Below are positions 1 through 11,330 of a DNA stretch of 64,000 nucleotides, in pieces (position 1 is the first letter of the stretch; the number at the start of each line of letters is the position of its first letter). Location: positions 496,001 through 560,000 of the forward strand of contig JAPEHQ010000012.1 in assembly GCA_027405735.1 (NCBI GenBank), written 5' to 3'. The position numbers were made by a program, and so were the translations under genes. This DNA comes from Mucor racemosus (lineage: Eukaryota > Mucoromycota > Mucoromycetes > Mucorales > Mucoraceae). The notes below the pieces were generated by a model. That model was given only the letters and a program-made list of their open reading frames with translations. It had not been told where the DNA came from and searched no databases.

Positions 1-773
1 TTTATCGTTACAAAAACCTTCAATTGTTGTCTGCTGAAGAACGCAAAGAAGTTACTCCTCGTGTGGTAATTTTTGGTGGTAAATCTGCTCCTGGCTACTA
101 TGTTGCCAAGATGGTTATCAAGTTGATTAATACTGTTGCTCAAGTTGTTAATAATGATGATTCTATTGATGGTCTTTTGAAGGTCGTTTATATTCCTGAC
201 TACAATGTTTCTCTTGCTGAAATCATTGTACCTGCATCTGATATCTCTCAACACATCTCTACTGCTGGTACTGAAGCTGCTGGTACTTCCAACATGAAAT
301 TTGTCTTGAACGGTGGCTTGATTTTGGGTACAGTTGATGGTGCCAATATTGAAATTCGTGATGAAATTGGAGAAGAAAACATCTTTATGTTTGGTACTTT
401 AGCTGATAAGGTTGCTGATATCCGTCATCAACAAAAATACCATGGTGTTGAAATTGATCCTAATCTTCAAGTTGTTCTTCAATCTATCCAATCTGGTGAA
501 TTTGGAGGTCCTGAAACTGCTTCTGTGTTTGGTCCTCTTATTAACACTCTGACTTATGGTGGTGATTATTACTTGATTTCTGCTGATTTCGAGAAATATT
601 TGGATGCTCAAGATAAGGTCGATGCTACCTATAAGGATACCGCTGCCTGGGCAAAGAAGTCTATTTTGTGTACTGCAGGTATGGGTTTCTTCTCTTCAGA
701 TCGTGCCACTCGCGAATATGCTGATAAGATTTGGAATCTTAAACCTGTTAACCTTAAGGATACCACTGAATAG
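1..773 (+). CDS. GPH1: Glycogen phosphorylase, C-terminal part (5' end outside window)
   Basis: The reading frame is open from the first bases (in-frame codons from base 3) to TAG at 771-773, giving about 257 C-terminal residues. It encodes the catalytic C-terminal half of glycogen phosphorylase, the PLP-dependent enzyme that releases glucose-1-phosphate from glycogen in the cytosol. The PLP-lysine signature EAAGTSNMKFVLNGG is present, with the Schiff-base lysine codon at 297-299. It is followed by GTVDGANIEI and EENIFMFG, both typical of the family. The N-terminal two thirds and the start codon lie upstream of the window, so regulation cannot be judged. No intron is seen in this part. The identity is secure from motif order. 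The gene symbol follows yeast usage. Confidence 0.96.
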   Translation, partial: YRYKNLQLLSAEERKEVTPRVVIFGGKSAPGYYVAKMVIKLINTVAQVVNNDDSIDGLLKVVYIPDYNVSLAEIIVPASDISQHISTAGTEAAGTSNMKFVLNGGLILGTVDGANIEIRDEIGEENIFMFGTLADKVADIRHQQKYHGVEIDPNLQVVLQSIQSGEFGGPETASVFGPLINTLTYGGDYYLISADFEKYLDAQDKVDATYKDTAAWAKKSILCTAGMGFFSSDRATREYADKIWNLKPVNLKDTTE

Positions 774-845
774 TTTGTTTAGTTTAGTTGAATATTTTTG
801 CTGTAAATCTATTATAAATTCTCCCTTTTTTGTTCGAATAAAAAA

Positions 846-1046
846 TTAATCTTCATCGTTCTTTTTTTCTTGCCATTTTTTGAGCACAATATCGATAGTA
901 AATTTGGCTGGTAAAATCCGACTCAATGGCATTGCTTTGAAGAACTTTGTATGATGTAGAGGTAATTGGTTATGAGAAGTGCCATGCATTCTAAGTACAT
1001 TGACACTGAATACATGATGTATATCAAAGACATACCAATAGTTAAT
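846..1046 (-). pseudogene. Orphan C-terminal exon of an unrecognised protein
   Basis: On the minus strand a 67-codon frame runs from an AAG acceptor-like site (1047-1049) to TAA at 846-848 without interruption. It reads INYWYVFDIHHVFSVNV, then LRMHGTSHNQLPLHHTKFF, KAMPLSRILPAKF and the charged tail KKWQEKKNDED. Composition and sharp ending look like a genuine protein C-terminus. A stop codon lies in frame just upstream of the acceptor, and only about 530 bp remain before VPS25, so a full gene does not fit unless tiny exons were missed. I do not recognise the family. It could be a 5'-truncated remnant or the last exon of a small gene. It converges on glycogen phosphorylase, with 72 bp between the two stop codons. 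Confidence 0.4.
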
Positions 1047-1579
1047 CTTATTTCAGTTTAGAAGTGGGGAAATGTAGTCTTGCTGAAAAATTGAGTGGAA
1101 AGTTGAGGAATGCTTCACAACCTCTCTATCGACATGTAGAATTTTCTTGGTGTACCTTTGAGAGCTGTAAATAGCCCTAAACTCTCAAGAACTGACAAAA
1201 ACTGTTGAAATATGCATGTTTTGCTCATTTGAAGACATAACTTTTCAACATTCTGTCTAACTGATCTTACTACTAGGCCAAGTATTCATAATAAAAAATC
1301 AATTTTACCTCTATTTTGAATTTTGATGAGTCTAGTCAAGATTTATTGTAGTTTATTGCTTTGTTTCATCTCGCAGTGTCAAAAATATACATTTGTGTAG
1401 TTCATGAGCCTTAATCGAGCGCAGTGGTGTCAATTGTTTGGAAAGAGGTACTGTACAGCAGGATAACGCTGGGAAATGAATCGTACTTTGAAACACGTAC
1501 AGCCTTAATACCTCCCGAGGACCAAACTCGACGTTGAATATTCTCCTTTCACTTTGTTCAACAAGACATTCAATCAAAA
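1047..1579. other. Intergenic, VPS25 upstream region
   Basis: No convincing gene is seen. The stretch from about 1350 to 1577 is noticeably less AT-rich than its surroundings and is open on the minus strand for 74 codons, but the translation resembles nothing recognisable and would run into the VPS25 start. It may hold the VPS25 promoter or a non-coding transcript. Confidence 0.3.
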
Positions 1580-2381
1580 ATGAGCAACTCTAGCTTTCAA
1601 TACCCACCCATGTTTGATTTTCCACCATTTTTTACGTAGGTTTTGAACAATAGATGCTTGAAACTTTTAATTAAAACACCTTTGATTTTATTGATAAATA
1701 GACGACAAGTTACAGAATCTACTTGGAAAAGCCAAGCAATGCAGTGGGAGAACTTGATATTAAGTTACACTCGTCAAAAGCATATATTTCGCTTAGATAT
1801 TCATCAGGCTACAACTCCTGGAGGGCATGCGATTTTCGAAAATAAAAAAATCAATAGACGTTTATCTTTTGAGACTTTACAAGATATTATAGACGAAATG
1901 GCAAGAAAAGGTACGAAAACACCTTGTGATACTTATGAGTGGTATTAAGCTCTTGTTGCTGCAGGTACAGCAGAATGGGAAGGAGGATCAAAAGGACCAA
2001 AAAGCGAAGCTTTAATCTATTGGCATACTCCAGAAGATTGGGCTAATTTGATTTGGAATTGGGTAAAATTAAAGTTATATATGGTTCTATACAAATATCT
2101 AATATAACTGCTATCTTATAGATTAATGAAACAGGTCAAAATAATCAAATTGTAACATATTATGAAATTGCCAATGGTGAATTAGCAGAAGGGCAAGGTA
2201 AGATGGTACAAATCAATGTAACAAGTAGTGTAAAATTTTAATTTAAAACGTAGAATTTTTTGAACTGGATAAAGCACTTTTGAGTAAAGCATTGAATATT
2301 TTAGTAAAGCGAGGAAACGCTCAAATATTCAAGGGAACTGATGAGGACAGTATGGGTGTTAAATTTTTTGGACCACTATAA
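1580..2381 (+). CDS. VPS25: ESCRT-II subunit VPS25 (five exons, 188 aa)
   Basis: The exons are 1580-1635, 1702-1910, 1965-2062, 2122-2197 and 2254-2381. All introns are GT-AG, and the spliced length is 567 nt. The N-terminus contains the family's proline/aromatic signature YPPMFDFPPFFTRQ, which binds the VPS22/VPS36 core. Two winged-helix domains follow: residues about 20-105 with NKKINRRLSFETL and GTAEWEGGSKGP, and about 110-188 with YYEIANGELAEGQ and NILVKRGNAQIF. VPS25 links ESCRT-II to VPS20/CHMP6 at endosomes during multivesicular body sorting. Length matches family members of about 175-200 residues. The start ATG is the first in frame and gives the canonical N-terminus. The gene ends 8 bp before the stop codon of the convergent aminopeptidase gene. 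Confidence 0.95.
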
Positions 2382-2389
2382 TATGTAGT

Positions 2390-4512
2390 TTATAATAAAG
2401 TGCGAGTTTCTTTCTTGAGCCATGCAACAGCATCTGGGTCAGATGCAATCAAAGGGGTCAATTTTTCAACGCATTCATGATGATAATTATTAATCCATTT
2501 CTTTTCATCGGGTGATAATAAGCTTTCATTGATCAAATTCATACCAATGGGTGCCATTGTAACATGTTCAAATCCTAAATATCCTCTATCACCAAAATTA
2601 TTAGGAGTATTTTCTTTACGAATGATCAATACATTTTCAATACGGATGCCAAATTTGCCATCTTCATAATAACCAGGTTCTGAAGTATATAATATTAGTT
2701 TTTCTATCAAAAAGAAATATACACAATAAGGGTTTATTACCATTAGTTACAGTCATTCCAGCTGCTAAAGGAGTATTGTTATAAGGAGCCCTTACACCAA
2801 TACCATGAGGGCCTTCATGAACATTAAGAAAAGAGCCTACACCATGACCAGTACCATGACGGTAATCCAAACCTTGCTTCCAAAGAGGCATTCTAGCAAA
2901 AGGGTCTAAAAGATAACCTGTTGTACCTATAGGGAATATAGCCATATCCAAGGCGATATGGCCTTGCAAAACGGCAGTGAAGCAAGCCTTTTCATAATCA
3001 GTTGGGGTTCCAAAATGCAAGGTACGAGTAACATCGGTAGTACCATCCTTATACTGAGCACCAGAATCACAAAGGTAGATTTGATTAGGATCAATAACCT
3101 TACAATTACCTCTTTCAGGTTCATAATGAATGATAGCACCATTGGCGCCAGTAGATGAAATAGTAGGAAAAGATAATCCCACATAATCTTGTTGAGATGC
3201 ACGCAACTTTTCAAGATGATCAGCAGCTTCAACTTCATCTAATTGCTTTCCTGCAGCTAATTGATTTTCGAGCCAAGCAAAGTATTGAACAAGAGCAGCA
3301 CCATCACGAATATGACAATCACGCATACCCTTTAGCTCTCTTTCATTTTTTATAGCCTTGGCATCATCGATAAAAGAACGTTCATCAACAACAAATTCAG
3401 CACCAACAGCTTCTTCGATAGCTAAACTAGTGTTACCATCAATCAAGAATTTTTGATGAGAAGAGGTTAAAGTGTTTCTGAATTGTCTCAATTCGTCAAA
3501 TATAGCATTATAGGGCTTCAATTCAATGCCTTTCAAATGCTCACGTACAGTTGCAGTTAGCTTCTCGGGGTTAATATAAAGAGTAGCTTGATTTTGTGTA
3601 ATGACAGCATATGCATAAAATACAGGATTACAATCAACATCTGAGCCTCTTAAGTTGAATAACCAAGCAACTTCGTCCAATGCAGATACAATAACACCAA
3701 ATTGATCCTTTTCTTTCAAATGTTGAACAAGCTTGCTTAATTTGTCGTGATGAGATTCACCTAGGAGGATAGCAATGAATAACATTTTAGCTGTGTTGCT
3801 TAATCATATATTTGTTACCTGCAAATTCAACTGAATGAACAAAAACTTTATCATGAGGCGATCCAGGTCTTTGATTGCCCCAGGCAATATCTACTAGATT
3901 ACGCTCAACAGGTACAAGAACAGAATTGACAGTGGCTAAACGTTCTTTGAGACTATGAGCATCTGCAACAGTTGTTAATGAAGCATCCAAACCAATACGA
4001 GATCCAGAAGGAAGTCTCTGAAATAGAAATAGAATAACCATAAATTATCTTGTAGATTTTCCCTTGTATACTTGCGTACTTACATTTACAAGATATTCTT
4101 GCCATGTTGGAACACCAGGAAGACCTTGCTTCATCAAAGTCCAATTCTCATCTAATTGTTCTGATGCTTGTAAGAAATATCTACCATCAGTAAACAAAGC
4201 AGCTTCGTGATTAGAAACAATAGCAAATCCAGCGGAACCGTTGAAGCCAGAGATCCATTGACGTCTTTGATCACAATCAGCACTATATTCACTCTAAAAT
4301 TGGATTTTAGTACATATCGCTTTGGATTTGAAAGATTATTTTACTTGATGTGCATCTTCTGAAGGAATTAAACTATTTAAATTTATTTTAGACATCTTTC
4401 TCCAGGGGGTAAGTAGACATTATTAAAATATTTACAAGGCATCAATCTGTTGCTTTTCTGATTGAAAAAGATCTCGTAAAGCTTTCAATCTATCACCAGT
4501 TTGTATAGTCAT
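2390..4512 (-). CDS. Cytosolic Xaa-Pro aminopeptidase (aminopeptidase P, M24B; six exons, 607 aa)
   Basis: The minus-strand exons are 4436-4512, 4345-4372, 4084-4293, 3819-4017, 2741-3760 and 2390-2679. They sum to 1824 nt in frame. The enzyme removes N-terminal residues that precede proline, using two divalent metals. The creatinase-like N-domain starts with [15 protein letters not shown] and [13 protein letters not shown]. The pita-bread catalytic domain carries the metal-site segments [16 protein letters not shown] (two Asp), [17 protein letters not shown] (His) and the late Glu-containing segments [17 protein letters not shown] and FEHVTM. The length fits eukaryotic cytosolic APP1 (about 610-625 aa), and no signal peptide is seen. 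Exon 2 is a 28-nt micro-exon that is required to keep the frame. All expected ligand regions appear intact. Confidence 0.95.
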
Positions 4513-4691
4513 TTTTTGTTTTTATGTGTAAATAGAAAAAGAGAACACGAAACACTTCAATTTATGATGTGTTTATTTTATTAGCGTCTTTTTAAACGCC
4601 AATTGAAAAAAGCTCGATTATAACACACAAAAGCACTGAAACAAAAGCAAAAGCTATATAGTATTTATTATTAATGTTATTTACAATAAAT
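4513..4691. other. Short intergenic spacer, aminopeptidase promoter
   Basis: This 179 bp gap separates the SIN3 stop from the aminopeptidase start. Both genes are on the minus strand, so it must hold the SIN3 3' end and the aminopeptidase promoter. It is AT-rich and I see no clear TATA box. Confidence 0.4.
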
Positions 4692-5495
4692 TCAAGTATA
4701 TAATGAACGAGTTTTCTTGTCTAATTCAGTAGTATCTTTTCCTTTATCAAGCCATAATTTTAATGCATTATTTCTGAATGTACAATTTTCTGTAGTGGGT
4801 GTAGGTGTTGATCTGATAAAGGCATCTTCTCCTGGAACAACGTAAAACAAGTGGTATGTATTTCGACATAATTTGTATTCTAAATTAGAATGAACAGTGA
4901 TATTTTCATCAGACGATTCAGTAATATTTCTATATTAAACCTATGAGTATATTTCATCTAACAAACAGCCATCATAACTACCTGTTTAGATATTGCTTCT
5001 GCAATTTCTTTCGATCAATACCAGGAGTTTCAATGTCCCAGTTGGTATATTTAGTTACATAATCGGTATATACATCGATATCATTCAATCCAAATGTTTT
5101 GTCTTGTTTTTCCAATAATTGAATGTTTAGTGTTCGTTTCAAGGTATCGAATGCTAAATTATATAATTTGTCATCTTCTCCTAATGCTTCTGTAACTTCT
5201 GATCGATAAGATTGTATTAATTCAGGTGTGCTCTTTTCATGTTCATGATTCTTTTTAAAGAATGATAAGATTTTTTGTGCTTTTGGATCAGTAACGATTT
5301 GGTGTAGTTGGCGCATAATAGATTGCATAAGTTTATCAATGGTAAATAGCACATATGCCTTATTTCCAAAGATATATCGGGTACATTCTTCAAATATAGT
5401 CTGATCAAATGCATCATCGAAATAACGATCAATAAGTTTTAAGAGCGCTTGATAATATCCTTTCTTAAAATCCATGTGGACATCTATTACAAATC

Positions 5496-5527
<32 letters not shown>

Positions 5528-8500
5528 ATAAACATTCTAAAGGCAATATCAAATATCACTTACTGTTGTATTCTATACTACTGATATCCAGCTTTAAAGC
5601 CGCTTTTGTTAACGCTTTAGCAGCTGCACCATTAGTTCTGTAATCTTTATCGAGCTGTTTCATTTGGTATAAGCGATCGTAACAAACTTGAAATAAGCGA
5701 AAGAAGCAGTAAAATGTTGTGTTGCCAAATAGATTGTAAATCTTTTGTTCTCTACCAGAATCCTCTATCAAGTCATCATCGTCTTCTGCAGGCAATTGCT
5801 GTATTTTTGGTTCTGCTGGTTTAGTCTCTGTAATTGATCTCAGCTTTTTAGTAAGAACATCCTTCAATAATTTTTGGTGGTCTTCGTCGTTGGGCTTATG
5901 TCGAGGAGACCTTCTGCCATTCCTGCGACCATAATTTGCTCCTCTTTTTGTTGATCTAGAATCTGTTGAAGAATCATAAGAGTGTTGTGTCTCGTTATCT
6001 TCATCATCGTCATCCACATCTTCGTCCATGGCATCCTCATCATCGACATCTTCATCCTCATCATCCAACATGATATCTTGTGATTGTTCTTTTTCTGGAA
6101 GTACATCAGGGACATCAAAGAAAACAGGTAAAAACATTTCGATAAATGCTTTCATTACTGCACAATCTTCATGACCATATGTTGTTTGACGTTCGAAATA
6201 ACTATACAATACACGGGTAACATCTTTAAATACTCTTTTGTTTTTAAACTGATAAACAAATTGAGGTTCTTGTAATTCAACAGTTCCAACCATTTGATCA
6301 TTATGAATTGCTTCAATCTCACCAACGAGTTCCTTGATACTCATATTTTTCTTATCGTTTGTTTTGAAAATAACACCTTGATAATCCAATGCTTTATAAT
6401 AGTTTTTGCTATCGATTTCTCTCCAGACTTTATTCCAATCACGCTGTAATCGTTTCCACTCTTCATCTTTTTGTTTGAGACGCTTCAAGACAACAGGTAC
6501 TGCATGTGCTGGATTGTTATGTAACATTTCAATGACTTCAGCTCCATTTTCATTGCCATAAATCTTTTTGAGGACTCGTTGATAGATTGTTTTGGAAGGG
6601 CCACCTAATCCAGGAGAAACCTTGAAATCGTTCTTTTCCTCATCTGTCATCGATGCGATCTTTTTGCTAATAGGTTCCAGTAATGAAATTGTATTGAGAT
6701 TAGCTTCGATATCCAAATCATAATGATATCTTTCTTCTTCTACACGATGAAGTGCTTCTTCAAATATGTTCTTTTTGGATGCAATAAATCCACCATCTTC
6801 ACTTGCCCAAGTAGGATGAGATACATATTCATCATTTAAAACTTCCCAACAAAGAGCATCTCTTCCTGAACACTTTTGAGATTTCCACTATATCAACATT
6901 GCATTAATAAAATATTTCGTGTTTTTAAGCAAAAAACTTACATGTTTTGGTACTGATCTATAACTTGGTCCATACTCAATACCAGATCCATATTCGATTT
7001 TGGAAGAAAGCAAAGGTACATTTTCAATGATACGATCTTTACCGTCATATCCTACCAACTTTTGTAATTGATTGAACAGATCTTTATTTCCACTTAGGTA
7101 CGAATCACATCGATCGATCAATTGATTAGCATCCAATACTTGTTGAGTAAACAGATTGAGTACTCTTAAAAACGATAAATAAGTTTGCTTGTTTCCAATG
7201 TGTTTCTTGACTCTATCAAAGAATTCCGCCTCTACAGCTGAAATGACAGGACCATCAATGGGTGCAGTTGGTAATACTATGGGTGATCGTCGTATATCTG
7301 AGGTAATCATATGATCCATTTTATTAGCTACATTCGATGATCCACTACTATGATGAAGTTTGGCTTTTTTCTGTTTAGGTAAAGGTAAAGATCGTTGTTT
7401 TTTTGTCTTTTTGGTTGTTTCAATAACAGGAGGTTGCGATGTATCCGGCAAAAATTGTTTAAATTCAGATAAAAGATCAACGGCACCGTTGAACAAGGTT
7501 TGAACTTGGGCATAAACTTCTTGAATTGGTTTTTGCTCCTTTTGATACGTTTGTAAAATTTCTAAAAATTGCTTGTATGTCTCGGGATCATTACTAAATC
7601 GATTTTTGATCTTATTTACATAATTGATAGCATGGTTGAACTCCACTGGCGCTCGACGAGTGCCATGCTCATCTGTTTGTGTTGGTGTTGTGGAGCGCGG
7701 GGGAGAGTTGGATTGGTTGGCATGTGATGGCTGAGAAGTACTTGTAGTAGATGAAGTATTAGCTGCAGTAGTGGAAGGTGGTGGAACAGAAGAGCGTTGT
7801 GAATTATGCAATGATTGAGAGGGATGATATGTAGCTATAGGTGGTAAAGACCCACTTGCATTACGATAATTATTGCTATTTTGATAAGCTTGTGTTGGGC
7901 CAGGAGATCTCTGTCGTTGTTGCTGTTGATTATGATAATACAAGGTTGAATTCTCTGAATGTAAATTAAGTGGTTCACCACATGTGGTACTGGTTGTTCC
8001 TGTAGGCGTGGTTACTTTAATTATATCTCTAGAATAAGCATCTGTTGAACATTCAATGCGATATCCAGGTGGTAAAAATGTGTTGAACCCGGATATCAAT
8101 GCTGGATGACCTCTAAACAAAGTAGAAACTCGTTCAATGACACCAGGTGTATCAATTCTAAATGCAAAATAGGTTAGAATATATCTAAATATCAATATAG
8201 TTGATATAAAATCTTACGCTTGACTTTTGAATTCTTTCATAATGTCTAAAAATCGATTATAAACTTTTGCTTGATCTGCAAATTTCATTTTAACTTGATC
8301 CAAATAGGTCAATGCATCTTTTACATTCAAAGGGCGATATCCACTTGATGGATTGTTATTCGAGGTTGCAGTTGCTGTAGCTGTAGCATTGGGTGAATTT
8401 GCTGTAACAGGTGAAGCATTGGTATTTTGTTGAGAGTTTACTGCATTATTTGTTGCCATGGTATCGGATTCAGGAACAGTGATGCTTGGTGATGATTCTG

Positions 8501-8893
8501 CTGGAGTCCTTTGTCTCGAATAATTAGGTGAATTGGTTGTTTGTAGCAAAGATAATTGAGATGGAGGTGGAGTTTCAGAAGTGCGTCGCATGTGAAATGG
8601 CGACTGTTGATCTACCGCTGTTGCAGATGCTACTGTTGCTGTTGATGATACATCTGATGGTGTTGCAGTAGCATGAACGGAGTTTACCGCATTGGTTTGA
8701 TATGGACTGCTTTCCACTGTTCGTCTTGGGGCAGAAGGAGAGTTATATGAACTCATGTAAGGTTCTGCAGTACTAGAAGTTTCGGGACTGACCAAGGGCC
8801 TTATAAATTAGATGATCAGCATTAAATGCAGCAAGTTTTATTATTAAATAAAAGGTTATTTTACCTGGTGGGAGAAGGTGAGTCTACTGGCAT
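4692..8893 (-). CDS. SIN3: SIN3 transcriptional corepressor (six exons, 1296 aa)
   Basis: The minus-strand exons are 8865-8893, 8218-8799, 6942-8157, 5564-6887, 4982-5483 and 4692-4929, 3891 nt in frame. SIN3 is the scaffold of the Rpd3/HDAC complex in the nucleus. Three paired amphipathic helix domains are visible: PAH1 at about residues 163-240 ([16 protein letters not shown], then [14 protein letters not shown]), PAH2 at 375-445 ([15 protein letters not shown]) and PAH3 at 512-574 ([20 protein letters not shown]). The HDAC-interaction domain follows with [20 protein letters not shown] and the Sin3 C-terminal region with [19 protein letters not shown]. An Asp/Glu-rich stretch near 5999-6074 lies between them. 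The N-terminal linkers are Ser/Thr/Pro-rich and presumably disordered. The 29-nt first exon encodes [10 protein letters not shown] and joins cleanly to PLVSPETSS, which decides the start. Confidence 0.95.
5496..5524. repeat. 29-bp poly(A) tract inside a SIN3 intron
   Basis: On the coding strand this is a run of T just upstream of the acceptor of the intron 5484-5563. It acts as an exaggerated polypyrimidine tract, and its length is probably variable. Confidence 0.9.
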
Positions 8894-9700
8894 AATGTCC
8901 TGGTTCGATCAGTAGTTGAGTTGAAGTTAAGTTGAGTTGCGATTTGTATGAATATCAATGGTTTGAATTGCGCGTTTGCACGGTCTGTTATATGGTCAAC
9001 TATCGAGTTCTCTCACTTATTCTTTGGTATTAATTGATAGTTGAAATGTTATACTATCTTTATTGTCGAGATAGAGGAAAGGTGAGTAAATGAGAAAGGG
9101 AAAAAAGGGCGTGGTTATATTGGTGACACTAGAAAAGAGTCCATTATCCGCGTTAAAAGCCACTCTGAATGTAATCATAAGTCACGATAATGGCTCACTC
9201 AATCCCGTGAAATGCTTTTGATTGTGCATATCATCATTTTTCAGTTACAATTACATGAAATAAAGATATACTACTCCTTAATGTAAACCCATTGAAATAA
9301 TTTGGTATATATAAAATGATAAAGTAAAATTCTGTTACGGAACATTAGATTTGTATTGAATTTTGATCTCCAATCACATTGAATTTTCTATAAACGGGCG
9401 GGCAAACATCTCAGTGTCATCAACTACTAGCATTTGAGCTAAATATGCAGCTAGAATTTTATATTCTTCATTTCTTCAATGCTTCCACTTCATGCCATAA
9501 TATATAATTTTTTCAAATACGCATCATTCGTTATGTAGTGACAAAAATATGCATTGTACTGATTCATAGCATTATTGCTTTTTAATTCTTCAATTTCGAT
9601 CCTTGCTATTGAATTAATCGAAAGCGTTATTCATCACGCTAGTTTTAACCTAATAAATTGCAGGTAAAGTTACACTCAATAAGCTAAAATGGGGTGTGTA
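8894..9700. other. Intergenic, SIN3 upstream region
   Basis: No gene is seen. The first few hundred bases contain the SIN3 promoter. The rest is AT-rich single-copy-looking sequence leading into the repeat island. Confidence 0.4.
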
Positions 9701-11330
9701 TTTTTCTTTGTAGATACCTGATCGACCAAATTTTGAATAGTTTTCAATCTTCAAAATCGGAGCGTGCCCTCGTTTCAATAACTAATTCCATATTAAACAT
9801 TTTTAGGAAATATCTTAAACATTAATAAACAGATACTAATTGGTCTTAATCCTCACAAAAGACTCAAAAACAGGTAAAATTCACTGCTTTTTCCTTGAAA
9901 ACTGCGTCTCACTTTTCATCCCTGCTCTACTTTTTTTTTCACTAAATAACACCAGGAAAATATTATATGTCAATGTATGTGAGATGTTCAGCTTTAATTC
10001 AAAAATAAGTATCCGGAAATATCCTACTTTTTACAGGTGGTATTGATTTTTCAGTGCTAATGTTTCAGATTTTTACGCGTATTTCACTGGTCACTGCTAA
10101 GTATAAAAGACGAGCCGAGCCTAGGACGAGCTTGACCAAAGCTCGCCACAACGAGCCGAGCTTTGTATCACTCGAGCTCGAGCCGAGCTTTAATAAAAGC
10201 TCGTTTGACAAAGACGAGTTTTTGACTTTTTTTTAAAAAGCTCGTTTGAGAAAGACGAGCTTTTGACTTCTTTTCAAAAAGTTCAAATTTAAATAATAAT
10301 TAGTAAATGCTATGACATTATTACTTTAGATAATTGTCAATTGACATTCATAAGTTTGCTTTACTTTAGATATTTGTCACTGGAAAGGTAAAATAAAGCT
10401 CGCATTGAGATGATGAGTTTTAGTCGCTGCATAAAAAAGCTCGTTTGGGGTAAACGAGCTCTAGTCACGCGCAAAAAAAAGCTCGTCGAGGTTGAACGAG
10501 CTTTTTTGTAAGCTCGTCTAACTTTAACGAGCCTTGAGAAAAGCTCGGCTGCATAAAAAAAGCTCGGCTCGTTTAATATCACTAGTCACTGCTAAGGGAC
10601 TGAAAACTTTGAGGCTTCATATCTCCAAGAAAAATTAAGCTATACTAGCACTTTTTAATAATAAAAATCACTTGTTTTAAAGTGCTCTATAACATATTTT
10701 AATATAAAAAAATTCTGAGCACTTTTATTTTTTTATAATTTTTTTGGCATTTCTATAGTAGATTTCAAAATATTTGTCAAATTGAGTAGCAGTTTTTTTT
10801 TACTCGTGTCATCGCGCTCACTGCGCTCTCTCGGATTCGATTTAGTTTTTTTTAAAATATTGATTTTTCGTGGAGATATCCTCAAAAATGTGTACAAAAA
10901 TATATCTTCATTTCTAACTTCCATTTTTCCCTTATATACCCTCATCCCAAATTCTGAATCTGAAAAAAAATAGGATAAAAATCTCGTTTTCTCTATAAAA
11001 AATGCAGCTAGAAGAGTTTACAATAGCTCGATCGATAGATAATATTTTTGCGCATTATACCAATTATTTATATAATAAATATGCTCATTAAAAGTGATGT
11101 GTATCTTCAAAAAACCTTAAAAATTTCAATTGCATTTTATGCAAAATTTAATGTGAAATGTTTGTCTAAATTTTATTCAAATGGATGCAAAATCCAAAAC
11201 TGTACAAAAACTATTTATTACGCTAGGTCGACTTACTTTGCAGCTCATGAGCCATTAAACGATTTTGTTTTTTTGAATCATTTTCATTCATTTCAAGAAA
11301 TAAATTTTGCAACCCCGTGATAATAGGTTT
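9700..11330 (+). repeat. Dispersed repeat family B, copy 1 (interrupted by a MITE)
   Basis: This segment shares long stretches with 61780-62990 (same orientation) and with 19750-20560 and 52750-53260 (opposite orientation). Shared landmarks are a TTTTCAATCTTCAAAA block near 9740, a TATTTCACTG block, and a minus-strand reading frame encoding VYKGKMEVRN followed by FLRISPRKINILKKTK (10733-10945). No terminal repeats or transposase were recognised, so the element class is unknown. A 484 bp insertion at 10102-10585 splits this copy. Confidence 0.75.
10102..10585. mobile_element. MITE made of AGCTCG/CGAGCT hairpin units
   Basis: The segment is flanked by an 11-bp direct repeat TCACTGCTAAG (10091-10101 and 10586-10596). 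It begins TATAAAAGACGAGCCGAGC and ends with an inverted version of the same sequence, GCTCGGCTCGTTTAATA. The interior is a succession of short inverted units in which AGCTCGTTT faces AAACGAGCT. There is no coding capacity. Sister copies of repeat B (for example near 62205) lack it, which supports a discrete insertion. A target duplication of about 9-11 bp with short terminal repeats suggests cross-mobilisation by a Mutator-like transposase; this is inference. Confidence 0.8.
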
